Source of the DNA: CAYOEV01 sp964403075
GTDB taxonomy: Bacteria > Bacteroidota > Bacteroidia > Cytophagales > Cyclobacteriaceae
Length of the DNA: 64,000 bases
NCBI GenBank assembly: GCA_964403075.1
Contig: CAYOEV010000002.1
Span: forward strand, 1 to 64,000
Direction: 5' to 3'
How positions within the stretch are numbered: position 1 is the first letter of the stretch; each line of letters begins with the position of its first letter. A program made the translations under genes and the position numbers. The notes under the pieces were generated by a model that saw only the letters and a list, made by a program, of their open reading frames with translations, searched no databases and was not told where the DNA came from. Shown piece after piece: positions 52,759 through 62,617 of the stretch.

Positions 52759-53757
52759 ATGGCAGAAAATATCGAAAAACTTAAAGCCCTCGAACTCACC
52801 ATAGACAAACTTGAAAAAACTTATGGCAAGGGTACCATCATGAAACTGAGCGACAATAAAGTCATGGATGTGCCTTTTATTTCCACCGGTTCTTTAGGGC
52901 TCGACATGGCTCTGGGCATTGGAGGTATACCTAAGGGCCGGGTGATCGAAGTGTATGGACCTGAGAGTTCTGGTAAAACTACGCTTGCCATGCATTGCAT
53001 TGCAGAGGCTCAAAAAAAAGGAGGCCTTGCCGCCATTATAGATGCAGAACACGCCTTCGACAAGTCTTACGCCGAAAAATTGGGCATTGACACCGAGAAC
53101 CTTCTTATTTCTCAGCCCGACAATGGTGAGCAGGCACTTGAAATAACAGAACACCTCATCCGGTCAGGCGCCATCGACATCATCGTCATAGACTCCGTTG
53201 CCGCATTGGTACCCAAAGGTGAGTTGGAGGGTGAAATGGGCGATAGTAAGATGGGCTTGCAGGCTCGCCTGATGTCTCAAGCCCTGAGAAAACTGACTGG
53301 TGCCATCAACAAGACTGGTTGTGTCTGCATGTTTATCAACCAACTACGGGAAAAAATTGGCGTCATGTTTGGTAATCCGGAAACCACCACCGGTGGCAAT
53401 GCCTTGAAATTTTATGCGTCTGTACGTCTGGATATTCGTCGCATCGGACAAATTAAAGAAAGCGCAGACAATGTGATGGGTAACCGTACGCGTGTCAAGG
53501 TGGTAAAAAATAAAGTAGCACCCCCGTTTAAAGTAGTAGAGTTTGACATCATGTATGGTAAAGGCATCAGCAAGTCTGGTGAAATACTGGACATCGGCGT
53601 GGAGTTGGGCATTATCCAAAAATCAGGATCCTGGTTTTCTTACGATGGCGATAAATTGGGTCAGGGCCGCGATGCAGTGAAATCTTTAATTGAAGACAAT
53701 CCCGAACTCATGGAAGTGTTGGAAAACGCGATCAAAGAAAAAATTGCCGAAAAATAA
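52759..53757 (+). CDS. recA: Recombinase A
   Basis: 332 residues. Walker A GPESSGKTT (67-75), conserved IDAEHAFD, FINQLREKIGVMFGNPETTT and the C-terminal part. It drives strand exchange and the SOS response. No LexA-type box is obvious in the upstream region. Confidence 0.98.
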   Translation: MAENIEKLKALELTIDKLEKTYGKGTIMKLSDNKVMDVPFISTGSLGLDMALGIGGIPKGRVIEVYGPESSGKTTLAMHCIAEAQKKGGLAAIIDAEHAFDKSYAEKLGIDTENLLISQPDNGEQALEITEHLIRSGAIDIIVIDSVAALVPKGELEGEMGDSKMGLQARLMSQALRKLTGAINKTGCVCMFINQLREKIGVMFGNPETTTGGNALKFYASVRLDIRRIGQIKESADNVMGNRTRVKVVKNKVAPPFKVVEFDIMYGKGISKSGEILDIGVELGIIQKSGSWFSYDGDKLGQGRDAVKSLIEDNPELMEVLENAIKEKIAEK

Positions 53758-53762
53758 CCCAT

Positions 53763-55055
53763 TCAAGTAGCGCGAATTGCTTCCACGGGATCCATTCTGG
53801 CAGCCCGGAGTGCGGGAAAAATACCCGCAATCACGCCAATTACGGCAGATACGGTGATGGCCACAAACGCATTTTTTGAGCTCAAAGAGAGCGTGAAGGC
53901 ACCCAGATCAAAACCCGTATTCAATACTAAGATCGCCAAACTCACCAATCCCAATCCAATCAAACCACCAATCAGGCAGAGGAAGATGGATTCAAACAGA
54001 AATTGAAAGAGAATGAAAAAGTTCTTGGCGCCCAAAGACTTCTGTATGCCGATGATGGGGGTTCTTTCCCTAACTGAAACGAACATGATATTGGCAATGC
54101 CGAAGCCTCCAATTAATAAAGAAAAAGCACCTATCACCCAGCCTGCCAAGTCTAAAATAACAAAAATGCCACCCAGTTGGTTGATCAGTGATTCCTGTCT
54201 GTTGGTTGCGAAATTGCTATCCTCTGATGGCCTCAGTCCCCTTTTTGCGCGCAGCAGCCCTTGTAACTCACTTTCAAGTTTATTTAGGTTAGGGTCATCT
54301 GGCAATCCCTTGGCTGAAATCCTTGAATCAATGTTGGAGTCAGGCCCTACAAAATACATTTTCTCAAAAGAAGGGAAAGGAACGAGCAATATCCTATCCA
54401 GTGGAGACTCACCAAAAATAGATGCTCCCTCCTCTTTAAAGACGCCAATGACCCGGTATTTCAGCCCTTTTACCTTGATGTTCCTGCCTAAAGCACTCCC
54501 AGTGGGAAACAAGTCTTTGGCCACCCGATGTCCCACGATGGCAAGATTGGTACCTAAATGAACCTCAAGTGAACTAAAATAACGACCTTCTGCGATGGCT
54601 ACGTCATACACACGTAGATAATCGTAGGACACACCGGCCAGAAAATTACCTCCAGAGCTGTTGCTTTTGTGCATGGAAGTTACCCCCCCTTTTCCAGCGA
54701 AGAACACCATGTCCTCACAATTTTGCACGTTGTCTTCTAAAAATTTGAACTCTTCATGGGTTACCTGAGGGCGACGAAAATACTCCCACCATGGCAAGTT
54801 TGTATCAAAACTGTAAGGAAAGCGGCGAATATCCATGACGTCTAACCGCAAAAAACGTAACCGGTCATTTACGCTGCCCTTGATCGAGTCGACTGCTGTC
54901 AGTATGGAAATGATGGCAAAAATACCAATGGTTACACCCAATAAAGAAAGGGACGTGCGCAACAGATTGGCCCGAATGGAATTCCAAGCAAACCGAACAC
55001 TTTCCAAGACCAAATGAAAAAACAATGCCACCAGACCGACCAGGTATTTGCTCAA
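53763..55055 (-). CDS. ABC transporter permease (MacB/FtsX family)
   Basis: 430 residues. One transmembrane helix near the start (about 39-58), a periplasmic MacB-core domain, then three C-terminal helices (about 310-425, for example VIGAFSLLIGGFGIANIMFV and AITVSAVIGVIAGIFPAL). The FtsX signature SLGAKNFFI is present. It is part of a tripartite or lipoprotein-export-like system, but no ATPase or adaptor is adjacent. Confidence 0.92.
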   Translation of the reverse strand: MSKYLVGLVALFFHLVLESVRFAWNSIRANLLRTSLSLLGVTIGIFAIISILTAVDSIKGSVNDRLRFLRLDVMDIRRFPYSFDTNLPWWEYFRRPQVTHEEFKFLEDNVQNCEDMVFFAGKGGVTSMHKSNSSGGNFLAGVSYDYLRVYDVAIAEGRYFSSLEVHLGTNLAIVGHRVAKDLFPTGSALGRNIKVKGLKYRVIGVFKEEGASIFGESPLDRILLVPFPSFEKMYFVGPDSNIDSRISAKGLPDDPNLNKLESELQGLLRAKRGLRPSEDSNFATNRQESLINQLGGIFVILDLAGWVIGAFSLLIGGFGIANIMFVSVRERTPIIGIQKSLGAKNFFILFQFLFESIFLCLIGGLIGLGLVSLAILVLNTGFDLGAFTLSLSSKNAFVAITVSAVIGVIAGIFPALRAARMDPVEAIRAT

Positions 55056-55082
55056 TAATAGACTAAAAACAAAACAATCAAC

Positions 55083-55090
55083 TAACTTTG
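55083..55090 (+). promoter_or_regulatory. -7 element of queA
   Basis: TAACTTTG matches TAnnTTTG exactly, 36 bp before the queA start. A TTG at the usual spacing is not clear. Confidence 0.45.
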
Positions 55091-55126
55091 CGCTCCTAAT
55101 TTTTTAAAAATTCCACCAACGGTTTC

Positions 55127-56173
55127 ATGAAATTATCAGCCTTCAAATTCGACCTTCCTTCAAGTTTGATTGCCCTCTATCCGACGGACAGCCGGGACGA
55201 TGCGCGGTTGATGGTCATACACAGGGACACGGGTGAAATTGAACACAAAGTGTTTAAGGACGTGGTTGACTACTTTGCCGAGCGAGATTTGTTTGTTGTG
55301 AACGACACCAAAGTATTTCCGGCACGTCTCTATGGCAATAAGGAAAAAACAGGCGCCAAAATTGAGGTTTTTTTACTTCGTGAGCTGAACAAACAAATGA
55401 AATTATGGGACGTGCTGGTGGACCCTGCACGAAAAATACGGGTAGGCAACAAATTGTACTTTGGTGAGGGTGAGTTGGTGGCGGAGGTCATAGACAACAC
55501 CACGAGTCGTGGACGTACCATTCGTTTTCTAAATGATGCCAATGAAGAAGAATTCTTTCAACTGATCGACAGATTGGGTGAGACGCCTCTTCCGAAAAAT
55601 TTGGAACGGCCGGCCGAACCTGAAGACCGGGAAAGATTTCAAACCATTTACGCCAAAAACCTTGGTGCGGTGGCAGCGCCAACTGCTGGCATGCATTTTA
55701 CACGCCAGTTGATGAAGCGACTAGAATTAAAGGGCATCGATACGTGCCCAATTACCCTACATATAGGACTTGGTACCTTTCGATCGGTGGATGTAGAGGA
55801 TCTGACCAAGCACAAAATGGATTCAGAAAACTACTGGGTAGAAGGGCCGACTGCCGCACGTGTCAATCAGGCATTGGACGAACGTACACGCATTTGTGCG
55901 GTGGGAACTACAGCTATGCGCACCTTGGAGGCCTCCGTGTCTGCAAATGGTTTACTCAAAGCCAATAATGGCTGGACAGATAAGTTTATTTTCCCTCCCT
56001 ACGATTTCAAAATTTGCGACGCCTTGATTACGAACTTTCATTTGCCGGAATCCACCCTCTTAATGACGGCTTCGGCCTTTGGGGGTTACGACCTCATGAT
56101 GGAGGCTTATCAAACTGCCATCAAAGAGAAGTATCGCTTTTTTACGTACGGTGATGCCATGTTGATTGTATAG
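55127..56173 (+). CDS. queA: S-adenosylmethionine:tRNA ribosyltransferase-isomerase
   Basis: 348 residues. It makes epoxyqueuosine in tRNA. Start MKLSAFKFDLPSSLIALYP, then GAVAAPTAGMHFT, HIGLGTFRSVDVED and NFHLPESTLLM. ispD follows after 6 bp. Confidence 0.95.
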   Translation: MKLSAFKFDLPSSLIALYPTDSRDDARLMVIHRDTGEIEHKVFKDVVDYFAERDLFVVNDTKVFPARLYGNKEKTGAKIEVFLLRELNKQMKLWDVLVDPARKIRVGNKLYFGEGELVAEVIDNTTSRGRTIRFLNDANEEEFFQLIDRLGETPLPKNLERPAEPEDRERFQTIYAKNLGAVAAPTAGMHFTRQLMKRLELKGIDTCPITLHIGLGTFRSVDVEDLTKHKMDSENYWVEGPTAARVNQALDERTRICAVGTTAMRTLEASVSANGLLKANNGWTDKFIFPPYDFKICDALITNFHLPESTLLMTASAFGGYDLMMEAYQTAIKEKYRFFTYGDAMLIV

Positions 56174-56179
56174 TGAGAG

Positions 56180-56836
56180 ATGAAAGACGCGATCATTGTA
56201 GCTGGTGGGCGCGGCATTCGGATGGGTGGTGCAATTCCCAAGCAGTTCATGGAGATAGACGGCAAGCCCATTGTCGTACATACGCTTCAGCGATTCATTG
56301 ATTACGATCCGGCCGTCCGACTGACCTTAGTGCTCCCGGAAGCACACTTAGCTACCTGGAAATCCATGCAGAAAAAATTTTTCGATCCAATAGACATTCG
56401 CACGACTGCGGGAGGTGTGAGCAGAACTGATTCGGTAAGGAAGGGCCTTGGGGTATTGGCTGAGGATTCAGACTTTGTGGCTATACACGACGCGGTGAGA
56501 CCATTCGTGGCGCCGGCTGTAATTGCAGCCAGCTTCGAGTCCGCCGCAAAGCACGGATCGGGTGTGGCGGCAGTCCCTCTCAAAGATTCCATTCGTTTGC
56601 TTGAAAAAGGGAATAAATCGCGGCACGTGGCGCGAGATCAGTACCGATTGGTACAAACTCCGCAAACCTTTCGCACCGAATGGCTCAAAGAAGCTTACCT
56701 AAAAAATGAAGGTATGGAATATTCCGATGATGCTTCACTCTATGAGCAAGCAGGCTATCAGGTATGGCTGGTAGAAGGTACCTACCTAAACATAAAGATT
56801 ACCACACCGGAAGATCTCATCACCCGGTATGAGTAA
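56180..56836 (+). CDS. ispD: 2-C-methyl-D-erythritol 4-phosphate cytidylyltransferase
   Basis: 218 residues. The nucleotide-binding start is VAGGRGIRMGGAIPKQFMEI; VAIHDAVRPFV and the late VEGTYLNIKITTPEDL are also typical. It acts in MEP isoprenoid synthesis. It is convergent with and directly abuts the DUF2795 gene. Confidence 0.95.
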   Translation: MKDAIIVAGGRGIRMGGAIPKQFMEIDGKPIVVHTLQRFIDYDPAVRLTLVLPEAHLATWKSMQKKFFDPIDIRTTAGGVSRTDSVRKGLGVLAEDSDFVAIHDAVRPFVAPAVIAASFESAAKHGSGVAAVPLKDSIRLLEKGNKSRHVARDQYRLVQTPQTFRTEWLKEAYLKNEGMEYSDDASLYEQAGYQVWLVEGTYLNIKITTPEDLITRYE

Positions 56837-57058
56837 TCAATATTCATCTTCGTTGAAAAAGAAATCCTCTTTGGTTGGATAGTCCGGCCAAATCTCTTCG
56901 ATGTTCTCGAAAGGATTGCCGTCATCTTCCAATTCTTGAAGATTCTCAACCACTTCTAACGGTGCTCCTGAACGAATTGAAAAATCAATCAATTCGTCTT
57001 TGCTGGCAGGCCAGGGAGCGTCTTCTAAATAAGAAGCTAATTCTAGAGTCCAATACAT
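56837..57058 (-). CDS. DUF2795 family protein
   Basis: 73 residues, strongly acidic. Motifs WTLELASYLEDAPWPASKDELIDF and the tail FFFNEDEY. DUF2795 is a helical protein of unknown function, often near DUF349 and related genes. It starts 73 bp downstream of the DUF349 stop. Confidence 0.8.
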   Translation of the reverse strand: MYWTLELASYLEDAPWPASKDELIDFSIRSGAPLEVVENLQELEDDGNPFENIEEIWPDYPTKEDFFFNEDEY

Positions 57059-57131
57059 ATATCAAAACCAATTTTTGAGAGCTCTTTCCAGAGGCGTGCA
57101 AAAATATACTTTCTGTATCAATCAGCAACTA

Positions 57132-58361
57132 CTAATCAACCTTTGCGTCAGGACGTTTGTAAATACTCAGCAGTTTTTTCTTAACGGAGATTTTTGTACG
57201 CTGCTGCCGCAATTTTTTCTCTACCATCTTAACGGTGTCGGGATCATGGCTTGAGAAGTTCTCCTGGTTCTCCTCAAACCTGGTTAGATCATCCTCATCT
57301 CGCTGGAGAAGTTCCGACAAAAGACGCGTTAATATAGCCTGTCGTTTGTCTTCATCCAAACGGTCGAAATCTTTGTTTTTCTTTTTAGCGAGGTTCTCCA
57401 GAAAATCGCGCTCGATGAGAAGCTGCACCTGATCCAAGACTTCGCCCCGGTGTTTGCGCTGCGCTAAATCATTGGTTCGGTAGGCCATCACTTGCTTGCG
57501 AATCTGCTGGAGGTCATCCAACTGCATAGGGACTTCCCGGTTCCAGAAAGTGTCTAATTTTTTTTTCACACGCTCCAAATCCAAACCATGATCTCCGCTT
57601 CCTGCTCTGGGCTTTTTCAGACGGTTGTTGAAGGCAATTAACATGCTTTTGTACAATTGAGAGGGTATATTTCCCACCTCTTGCCAGCGCGCTTTTAGCT
57701 CTTTTACTTTGTCAAATCTCTCTTTACCCTTTAAGTCCTGAAGTAGGCTGGTTTCATCTATCAAATCTTGATACTTCTGCCTGCGTGCATCGGTGAGCTT
57801 ACGCTTGTCTTCAAAAAAGGCCTTTTTCCTTTCAAAAAAATTTTCGACTAAGCTCCAAAAATCTGCCTCCAATTCTGCTTGGCGCTCTTCGCGTGCATTG
57901 CCGGTTTTTACCCAGCGCTCTTTCACATCCTGAACCTTCGGTGTAGCTTCATTCCAGTTGACGATTTGAACCGCCTCCTGTAATTCGTTCAACAATGCTT
58001 CTTTGATCTGTGTATTTCGTTCACGATTCTGGTCGATGATGTCACGAAGCAGTTGCTCCTGCTCATTCAGGACACGCAGTAACTCGGGGTAATCCCCGAG
58101 ACCATCGTGATGGGGCAACGACTCCCTCAAATGAATCAGCTTCATTAAAAAAGAACCTTTGTTATCTGCGGTGTCTATGGTCTCGACCAGATTATCGATC
58201 TTTTGCTTCAGCTCATTGAAGCGATTTTGGAAATATTTTACCGCCGCCTCCAGACCCTCTTCCTTTACTTCCCCGACCTTACGATCCGGGTGAATGTCCC
58301 AGGCAGATAAAAAAATATCCTTGCCTTTTGAGTAACCGTATGGAATGTCCAGCTTGTCCAA
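57132..58361 (-). CDS. DUF349 repeat protein
   Basis: 409 residues, highly charged and helical. It contains repeated DUF349 units (EATPKVQDVKERWVKTG, FDKVKELKARWQEVG and similar), each about 75 residues with a conserved Trp. A final DSL-like region is basic. The function is unknown; the family is widespread in Bacteroidota. Confidence 0.88.
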   Translation of the reverse strand: MDKLDIPYGYSKGKDIFLSAWDIHPDRKVGEVKEEGLEAAVKYFQNRFNELKQKIDNLVETIDTADNKGSFLMKLIHLRESLPHHDGLGDYPELLRVLNEQEQLLRDIIDQNRERNTQIKEALLNELQEAVQIVNWNEATPKVQDVKERWVKTGNAREERQAELEADFWSLVENFFERKKAFFEDKRKLTDARRQKYQDLIDETSLLQDLKGKERFDKVKELKARWQEVGNIPSQLYKSMLIAFNNRLKKPRAGSGDHGLDLERVKKKLDTFWNREVPMQLDDLQQIRKQVMAYRTNDLAQRKHRGEVLDQVQLLIERDFLENLAKKKNKDFDRLDEDKRQAILTRLLSELLQRDEDDLTRFEENQENFSSHDPDTVKMVEKKLRQQRTKISVKKKLLSIYKRPDAKVD

Positions 58362-58433
58362 AATAGATAGGCTAATCCTTAATTTAATGAATTTTTTTGT
58401 TGGTAACTTCGATCATCCAAGAAACCTATCGCT

Positions 58434-60116
58434 ATGTCAGACGAAAAAATCATTTTCTCCATGGCGGGTGTCAACAAGACTTATCCGCCTAAAAAACAAG
58501 TACTCAAGAATATCTATTTGTCCTTCTATTACGGAGCTAAAATAGGTGTATTGGGATTAAATGGTACAGGAAAATCTTCTCTTTTAAGAATTATTGCCGG
58601 TCAGGATGGCGCTTATGACGGCGAAGTGGTCTTTTCCCCGGGATTTACTGTAGGCATGTTGGAACAAGAGCCGGAATTGGACCCAGACAAAACAGTCATG
58701 GAAGTCGTGCGGGAAGCCGTAGGCTCAATCAATGAGCTGCTCAAAGAATATGACGCCATCAATGAGAAATTCGCAGACCCGGACGTGTTGGCCGATCCAG
58801 ATAAAATGGACAAGCTTATAGAAAAGCAAGGCGAAATTCAGGAAGAGCTTGATCGGAAAGGAGGATGGGAGGTTGATCACAAACTACAGCGTGCCATGGA
58901 TGCTTTACGCACACCCCCTGAAGATGCGGTCATTAGACATTTGTCTGGTGGTGAAAAAAGAAGGGTAGCACTTTGCCGTCTCCTTTTGCAGGAGCCTGAC
59001 GTGCTCTTGCTGGATGAGCCGACCAACCACCTGGATGCCGAATCAGTGCTTTGGCTGGAACACCACCTGCAGCAATATGCCGGTACCATAATTGCGGTTA
59101 CCCACGACCGTTATTTTCTGGATAACGTAGCGGGGTGGATCCTTGAACTGGATCGGGGCGAGGGCATTCCCTGGAAAGGCAATTATTCCAGCTGGCTTGA
59201 GCAAAAACATAAGCGTCTGGCACAGGAAGAAAAGCAGTCTTCTAAGCGACAGAAGACCCTGGCGCGTGAATTGGATTGGATACGAATGAATCCTAAAGGC
59301 CGTCAAGCTAAGGCCAAAGCGCGTTTGAATGCTTACGACAAACTGATGGGTGAGGAAAACAAAGAAAAAGAGCAGTCTCTGGAATTGTACATTCCACCAG
59401 GCCCACGACTGGGCAATAAAGTGATCGATGCCGAAAATATCCTGAAGGCATTTGGTAATAAGTTACTTTTTGAAAATTTGAGTTTTTCCTTACCTAAGGG
59501 TGGCATTGTCGGTGTCATTGGTCCGAATGGTGCTGGGAAGTCAACGCTGTTCAACATCATCACCGGCAATGAGCAACCTGATGCCGGTGATTTTCAAGTG
59601 GGTGAAACCGTAGCAATGGCTTATGTAGATCAGGGGCACGATATTCTGGACCAGGATAAAACGGTTTATGAAACGATTTCTGAAGGCAATGAGATCATCG
59701 ATTTGGGTGGCCGCGAAATCAATGCAAGGGCTTACGTAAGTCGATTCAACTTTACCGGACCTGACCAGGAGAAGAAAGTGGGTGTTTTGTCTGGTGGCGA
59801 GCGTAACCGTGTGCACCTGGCCCTGATACTCAAAAAAGGCGCAAACCTGCTATTGCTGGATGAGCCCACCAATGACCTCGATGTGAACACCCTACGTGCA
59901 CTGGAAGAGGGATTGGAAAATTTTGGGGGTAGTGCGGTAATCATCTCACACGATAGATGGTTCCTAGATCGAATTGCTACCCACATCCTGGCCTTTGAGG
60001 GTGATTCTCAGGTGTACTGGTTTGAAGGTAACTTCTCCGAATATGAAGAAAACAGGAAGCAGCGCCTGGGCGACAGCGAACCCACCCGTGTGAAATACCG
60101 GAAACTACAGGCTTGA
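58434..60116 (+). CDS. ettA: Energy-dependent translational throttle protein EttA
   Basis: 560 residues, two ABC-F ATPase domains. Walker A GLNGTGKSS and GPNGAGKST, signatures LSGGEKRRVALC and LSGGERNRVHLA, and the EttA-type arm between the domains. It binds the ribosomal E site and senses the ATP/ADP ratio. No membrane segment. A -7-like TAACTTCG lies at 58404-58411. Confidence 0.96.
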   Translation: MSDEKIIFSMAGVNKTYPPKKQVLKNIYLSFYYGAKIGVLGLNGTGKSSLLRIIAGQDGAYDGEVVFSPGFTVGMLEQEPELDPDKTVMEVVREAVGSINELLKEYDAINEKFADPDVLADPDKMDKLIEKQGEIQEELDRKGGWEVDHKLQRAMDALRTPPEDAVIRHLSGGEKRRVALCRLLLQEPDVLLLDEPTNHLDAESVLWLEHHLQQYAGTIIAVTHDRYFLDNVAGWILELDRGEGIPWKGNYSSWLEQKHKRLAQEEKQSSKRQKTLARELDWIRMNPKGRQAKAKARLNAYDKLMGEENKEKEQSLELYIPPGPRLGNKVIDAENILKAFGNKLLFENLSFSLPKGGIVGVIGPNGAGKSTLFNIITGNEQPDAGDFQVGETVAMAYVDQGHDILDQDKTVYETISEGNEIIDLGGREINARAYVSRFNFTGPDQEKKVGVLSGGERNRVHLALILKKGANLLLLDEPTNDLDVNTLRALEEGLENFGGSAVIISHDRWFLDRIATHILAFEGDSQVYWFEGNFSEYEENRKQRLGDSEPTRVKYRKLQA

Positions 60117-60146
60117 GAGGAGTTTCTGGTCCCGGAATAACTTGGA

Positions 60147-60569
60147 TTAAATCATAAACAGCGCAAGGTCCTTAGGTAAAGAGGAAGCCCTGCGGGTGTT
60201 AAGATCCACACAAACCATTCCCGTTTTACCTCTAAATACCTCCTGTTGCTCGTTGAACATCTGCGCCACTACATCAAAACCACACCTGCTTTGGCCGCCC
60301 AAAAACAATTTAACAGTCAGTTGAGCACCATGGAATACCTCTGCCAAAAACTGGCCAGCTACATCAGTCACAAACAATGCCTTATTTTCCGGTAAGGAAA
60401 TTTCACTCTGCACCCCCTTTGTAGCCAGCCATCTCATACGAGCTTCCTGCATGACCAGTAAAAACCGATCATTGCCCACATGTCCACCGTAATTGATCAG
60501 ATCAATCGTAACGGGATAAGACGTCTCAAAAAGTAACTGCTCCGGAATGGATACTTTGATTCTTGACAT
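60147..60569 (-). CDS. Acyl-CoA thioesterase, hotdog fold
   Basis: 140 residues from MSRIKVSIPEQ (a start eight codons earlier would overlap the oxyR stop). The 4HBT-like motif NYGGHVGNDRFLLVMQEAR and a later CGFDVVAQMFNEQQEVFRGKTGMV are visible. It hydrolyses acyl-CoA esters; the substrate is unknown. It follows oxyR by 13 bp on the same strand. Confidence 0.85.
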   Translation of the reverse strand: MSRIKVSIPEQLLFETSYPVTIDLINYGGHVGNDRFLLVMQEARMRWLATKGVQSEISLPENKALFVTDVAGQFLAEVFHGAQLTVKLFLGGQSRCGFDVVAQMFNEQQEVFRGKTGMVCVDLNTRRASSLPKDLALFMI

Positions 60570-60582
60570 TTTCTGAATTAGA

Positions 60583-61521
60583 TCAGATACCAATAATAGA
60601 TAAATCCTTTGGTTTCATTCCGCTGGTTTGTAGCCGCTCAACGACAACCTCGCGAATCACATCCGCCAGCATGGCCAGGCTACGCTGTTTGACATAAGGT
60701 CGCTGATAGACCAAACTGATTTCTCTTACGGGATAAGGTTTTTGGAACCGGCACGTTCTTGCTTTTCTTTCATCCGTCAAACCCTGAACGTACAACTCCG
60801 GCAGGAGGGTATAGCCTCCAAAAGCATCTGTCAGCTGAAGCAAGGTATCAAACGAACGGCCTTCGAACTGGAAAGGCGTCGGATTTTCCTTCCGCTCTTT
60901 CATGTTACATATGGTTAAACTTTGATTACGAAAACAATGACCTTCTTCGAGGAGCCATATTTTACTATTTTCCAGGTCTTTTGGTGCAATGAATGATCTT
61001 CGACCATCGGAAACACCGTAGACCATCATGGTCTCGTAATATAAAATAACCTCCTCCAAATCGTCATCACCAAGTGGTGTCGCCAGTATCCCGGCATCAA
61101 TTTGGTCATTCACAAGCTGCTCAGTGATCTGCTCAGTGGTGACCTCTGTGACACGCAGACGAAGCTCAGGATATTTGCTTATCCAGACCTTAAATAACAA
61201 GGGTAATAAAGCATTGGCCACTGTGGGAATAATGCCTACGGTCAATTCGCCAGTCACTCCGATCAGATGACGGGAAGAAATGGTCAACAGTTCATCTCGA
61301 CGGTTAATTAGCTGCCGGGCCAATCTAAGCACCTCCTGTCCATCTTCTGTGGTCTTTACCGGTTGACGGGTGCGGTCGAACACCACTACCCCTAATTCTT
61401 CCTCCAGTTTCTTAATCATCGCACTCAGCGTGGCTTGCGTTACGTGACAATGCGCTGCCGCCTGGGCAAAATGCCTGTAACGATCAACCGCCAAGATGTA
61501 AGTCAATTGTTGAAAATTCAT
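60583..61521 (-). CDS. oxyR: Hydrogen-peroxide sensor OxyR
   Basis: 312 residues, LysR type. N-terminal winged helix (about 1-60, QATLSAMIKKLEEELGV). The regulatory domain has Cys196 (GHCFRNQ) and Cys205 (TICNM), nine residues apart, the same spacing as E. coli Cys199/Cys208 whose disulfide activates OxyR. It is divergent from the peroxiredoxin gene. Confidence 0.95.
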   Translation of the reverse strand: MNFQQLTYILAVDRYRHFAQAAAHCHVTQATLSAMIKKLEEELGVVVFDRTRQPVKTTEDGQEVLRLARQLINRRDELLTISSRHLIGVTGELTVGIIPTVANALLPLLFKVWISKYPELRLRVTEVTTEQITEQLVNDQIDAGILATPLGDDDLEEVILYYETMMVYGVSDGRRSFIAPKDLENSKIWLLEEGHCFRNQSLTICNMKERKENPTPFQFEGRSFDTLLQLTDAFGGYTLLPELYVQGLTDERKARTCRFQKPYPVREISLVYQRPYVKQRSLAMLADVIREVVVERLQTSGMKPKDLSIIGI

Positions 61522-61522
61522 A

Positions 61523-61559
61523 TTAGATAAAATCTATTGGTAATATAGATATCTTTAAT
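61523..61559. promoter_or_regulatory. OxyR-like operator
   Basis: TTAG-N7-CTAT-N7-ATAG-N7-TAAT compared with the E. coli OxyR consensus ATAG-N7-CTAT-N7-ATAG-N7-CTAT. The two inner quarter sites match fully, the first 3 of 4 and the last 2 of 4, all with correct spacing. It lies between divergent oxyR and the peroxiredoxin gene, 22 bp before the -7 box. Confidence 0.65.
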
Positions 61560-61581
61560 GAAATCTATGAACCAGTTGTTT

Positions 61582-61589
61582 TAGATTTG
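61582..61589 (+). promoter_or_regulatory. -7 element of the peroxiredoxin operon
   Basis: TAGATTTG matches TAnnTTTG exactly, 42 bp before the start codon. At the -33 position the triplet is ATG rather than TTG, a weak element consistent with dependence on an activator bound upstream. Confidence 0.65.
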
Positions 61590-61631
61590 CATTTTATAAT
61601 AGATTAACAACCAATAAAACAGTAAACACAT

Positions 61632-62267
61632 ATGGCATTTACAGGTAAGAAATTTCCAGACATAGCTGTTCAGGCAATGAACGAAATGGGCGACACCCTT
61701 CACATCAATGTCTTGGAGGAAGCTAAGAAGAACAATAAAAAAGTACTGCTTTTTTGGTACCCAAAAGATTTCACATTCGTATGCCCGACAGAAATCCATG
61801 CCTTTCAGGAAGCATTAACTGAATTCGACAAGCGCAATACGATCGTTATCGGGGCGTCTTGTGATACACCAGAAGTTCATTTTGCCTGGTTGAATACCAG
61901 CAAAGACAACGGGGGTATTGAGGGGGTCACATTCAATCTGCTCGCTGATAGCAATCGAAACCTGGCGACCATTCTGGACATTTTGGACAGCGAATACCGG
62001 TACGACGAAAATTTAGGGGTAGAGATAAAAGAGGGAGACGACGTTACCTACAGAGCTACATACCTTATCGATGAAACTGGCACCGTATTTTTCGAAGGCA
62101 TTAACCACATGCCGCTAGGAAGAAACGTAAACGACTTCATTAGAATGATCGATGCATATACACACGTACAACAGCACGGAGAGGTCTGCCCTGCCAACTG
62201 GGAAGAAGGCAAAGACGCAATGAAAGAAAACAGGAAAGGCGTCATGGACTATCTCAGCACTCATTAA
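61632..62267 (+). CDS. Peroxiredoxin (typical 2-Cys, AhpC/Prx1 type)
   Basis: 211 residues. Peroxidatic Cys51 in DFTFVCPTE and resolving Cys186 in HGEVCPANW. It reduces hydrogen peroxide and alkyl peroxides with electrons from a thioredoxin-like donor; the adjacent thioredoxin is the likely one. First gene of a three-gene operon next to oxyR. Confidence 0.95.
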   Translation: MAFTGKKFPDIAVQAMNEMGDTLHINVLEEAKKNNKKVLLFWYPKDFTFVCPTEIHAFQEALTEFDKRNTIVIGASCDTPEVHFAWLNTSKDNGGIEGVTFNLLADSNRNLATILDILDSEYRYDENLGVEIKEGDDVTYRATYLIDETGTVFFEGINHMPLGRNVNDFIRMIDAYTHVQQHGEVCPANWEEGKDAMKENRKGVMDYLSTH

Positions 62268-62302
62268 TTTTTGTTAGTTCGCATTAAGTAAATAACGAAA
62301 GC

Positions 62303-62617
62303 ATGTTTAAAGAAATAGATCAAGACAATCTCGAGGAAATAGTAAAGAGCAATGAAAAGGTACTGGTACAGTATTCTGCCGGCTGGTGTGGCAACTGTCG
62401 CATCATGAAGCCTAAATTTAAGCGCATGGCTGAGGCGCATGAGGAAATCCCTTTTCTGATGGTGGATGCGGAAAAATATCCAAACTCGCGCAAATTGGCC
62501 AATGTAGATAACCTGCCCACTTTCGCCGCTTTTAAAGGCGGTAAAATAGTCAACCAAATACAGACCAATAAAGCTGAATCCTTAAAGGAATTTGTAGATG
62601 CGGCTACCAGTAATTAA
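62303..62617 (+). CDS. Thioredoxin-like protein
   Basis: 104 residues. Active site CGNC (Cys29, Cys32) in place of the classic CGPC, and the cis-Pro segment NLPTFAAFKGGK. Likely reductant of the neighbouring peroxiredoxin. It overlaps the next gene by 20 bp. Confidence 0.92.
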   Translation: MFKEIDQDNLEEIVKSNEKVLVQYSAGWCGNCRIMKPKFKRMAEAHEEIPFLMVDAEKYPNSRKLANVDNLPTFAAFKGGKIVNQIQTNKAESLKEFVDAATSN

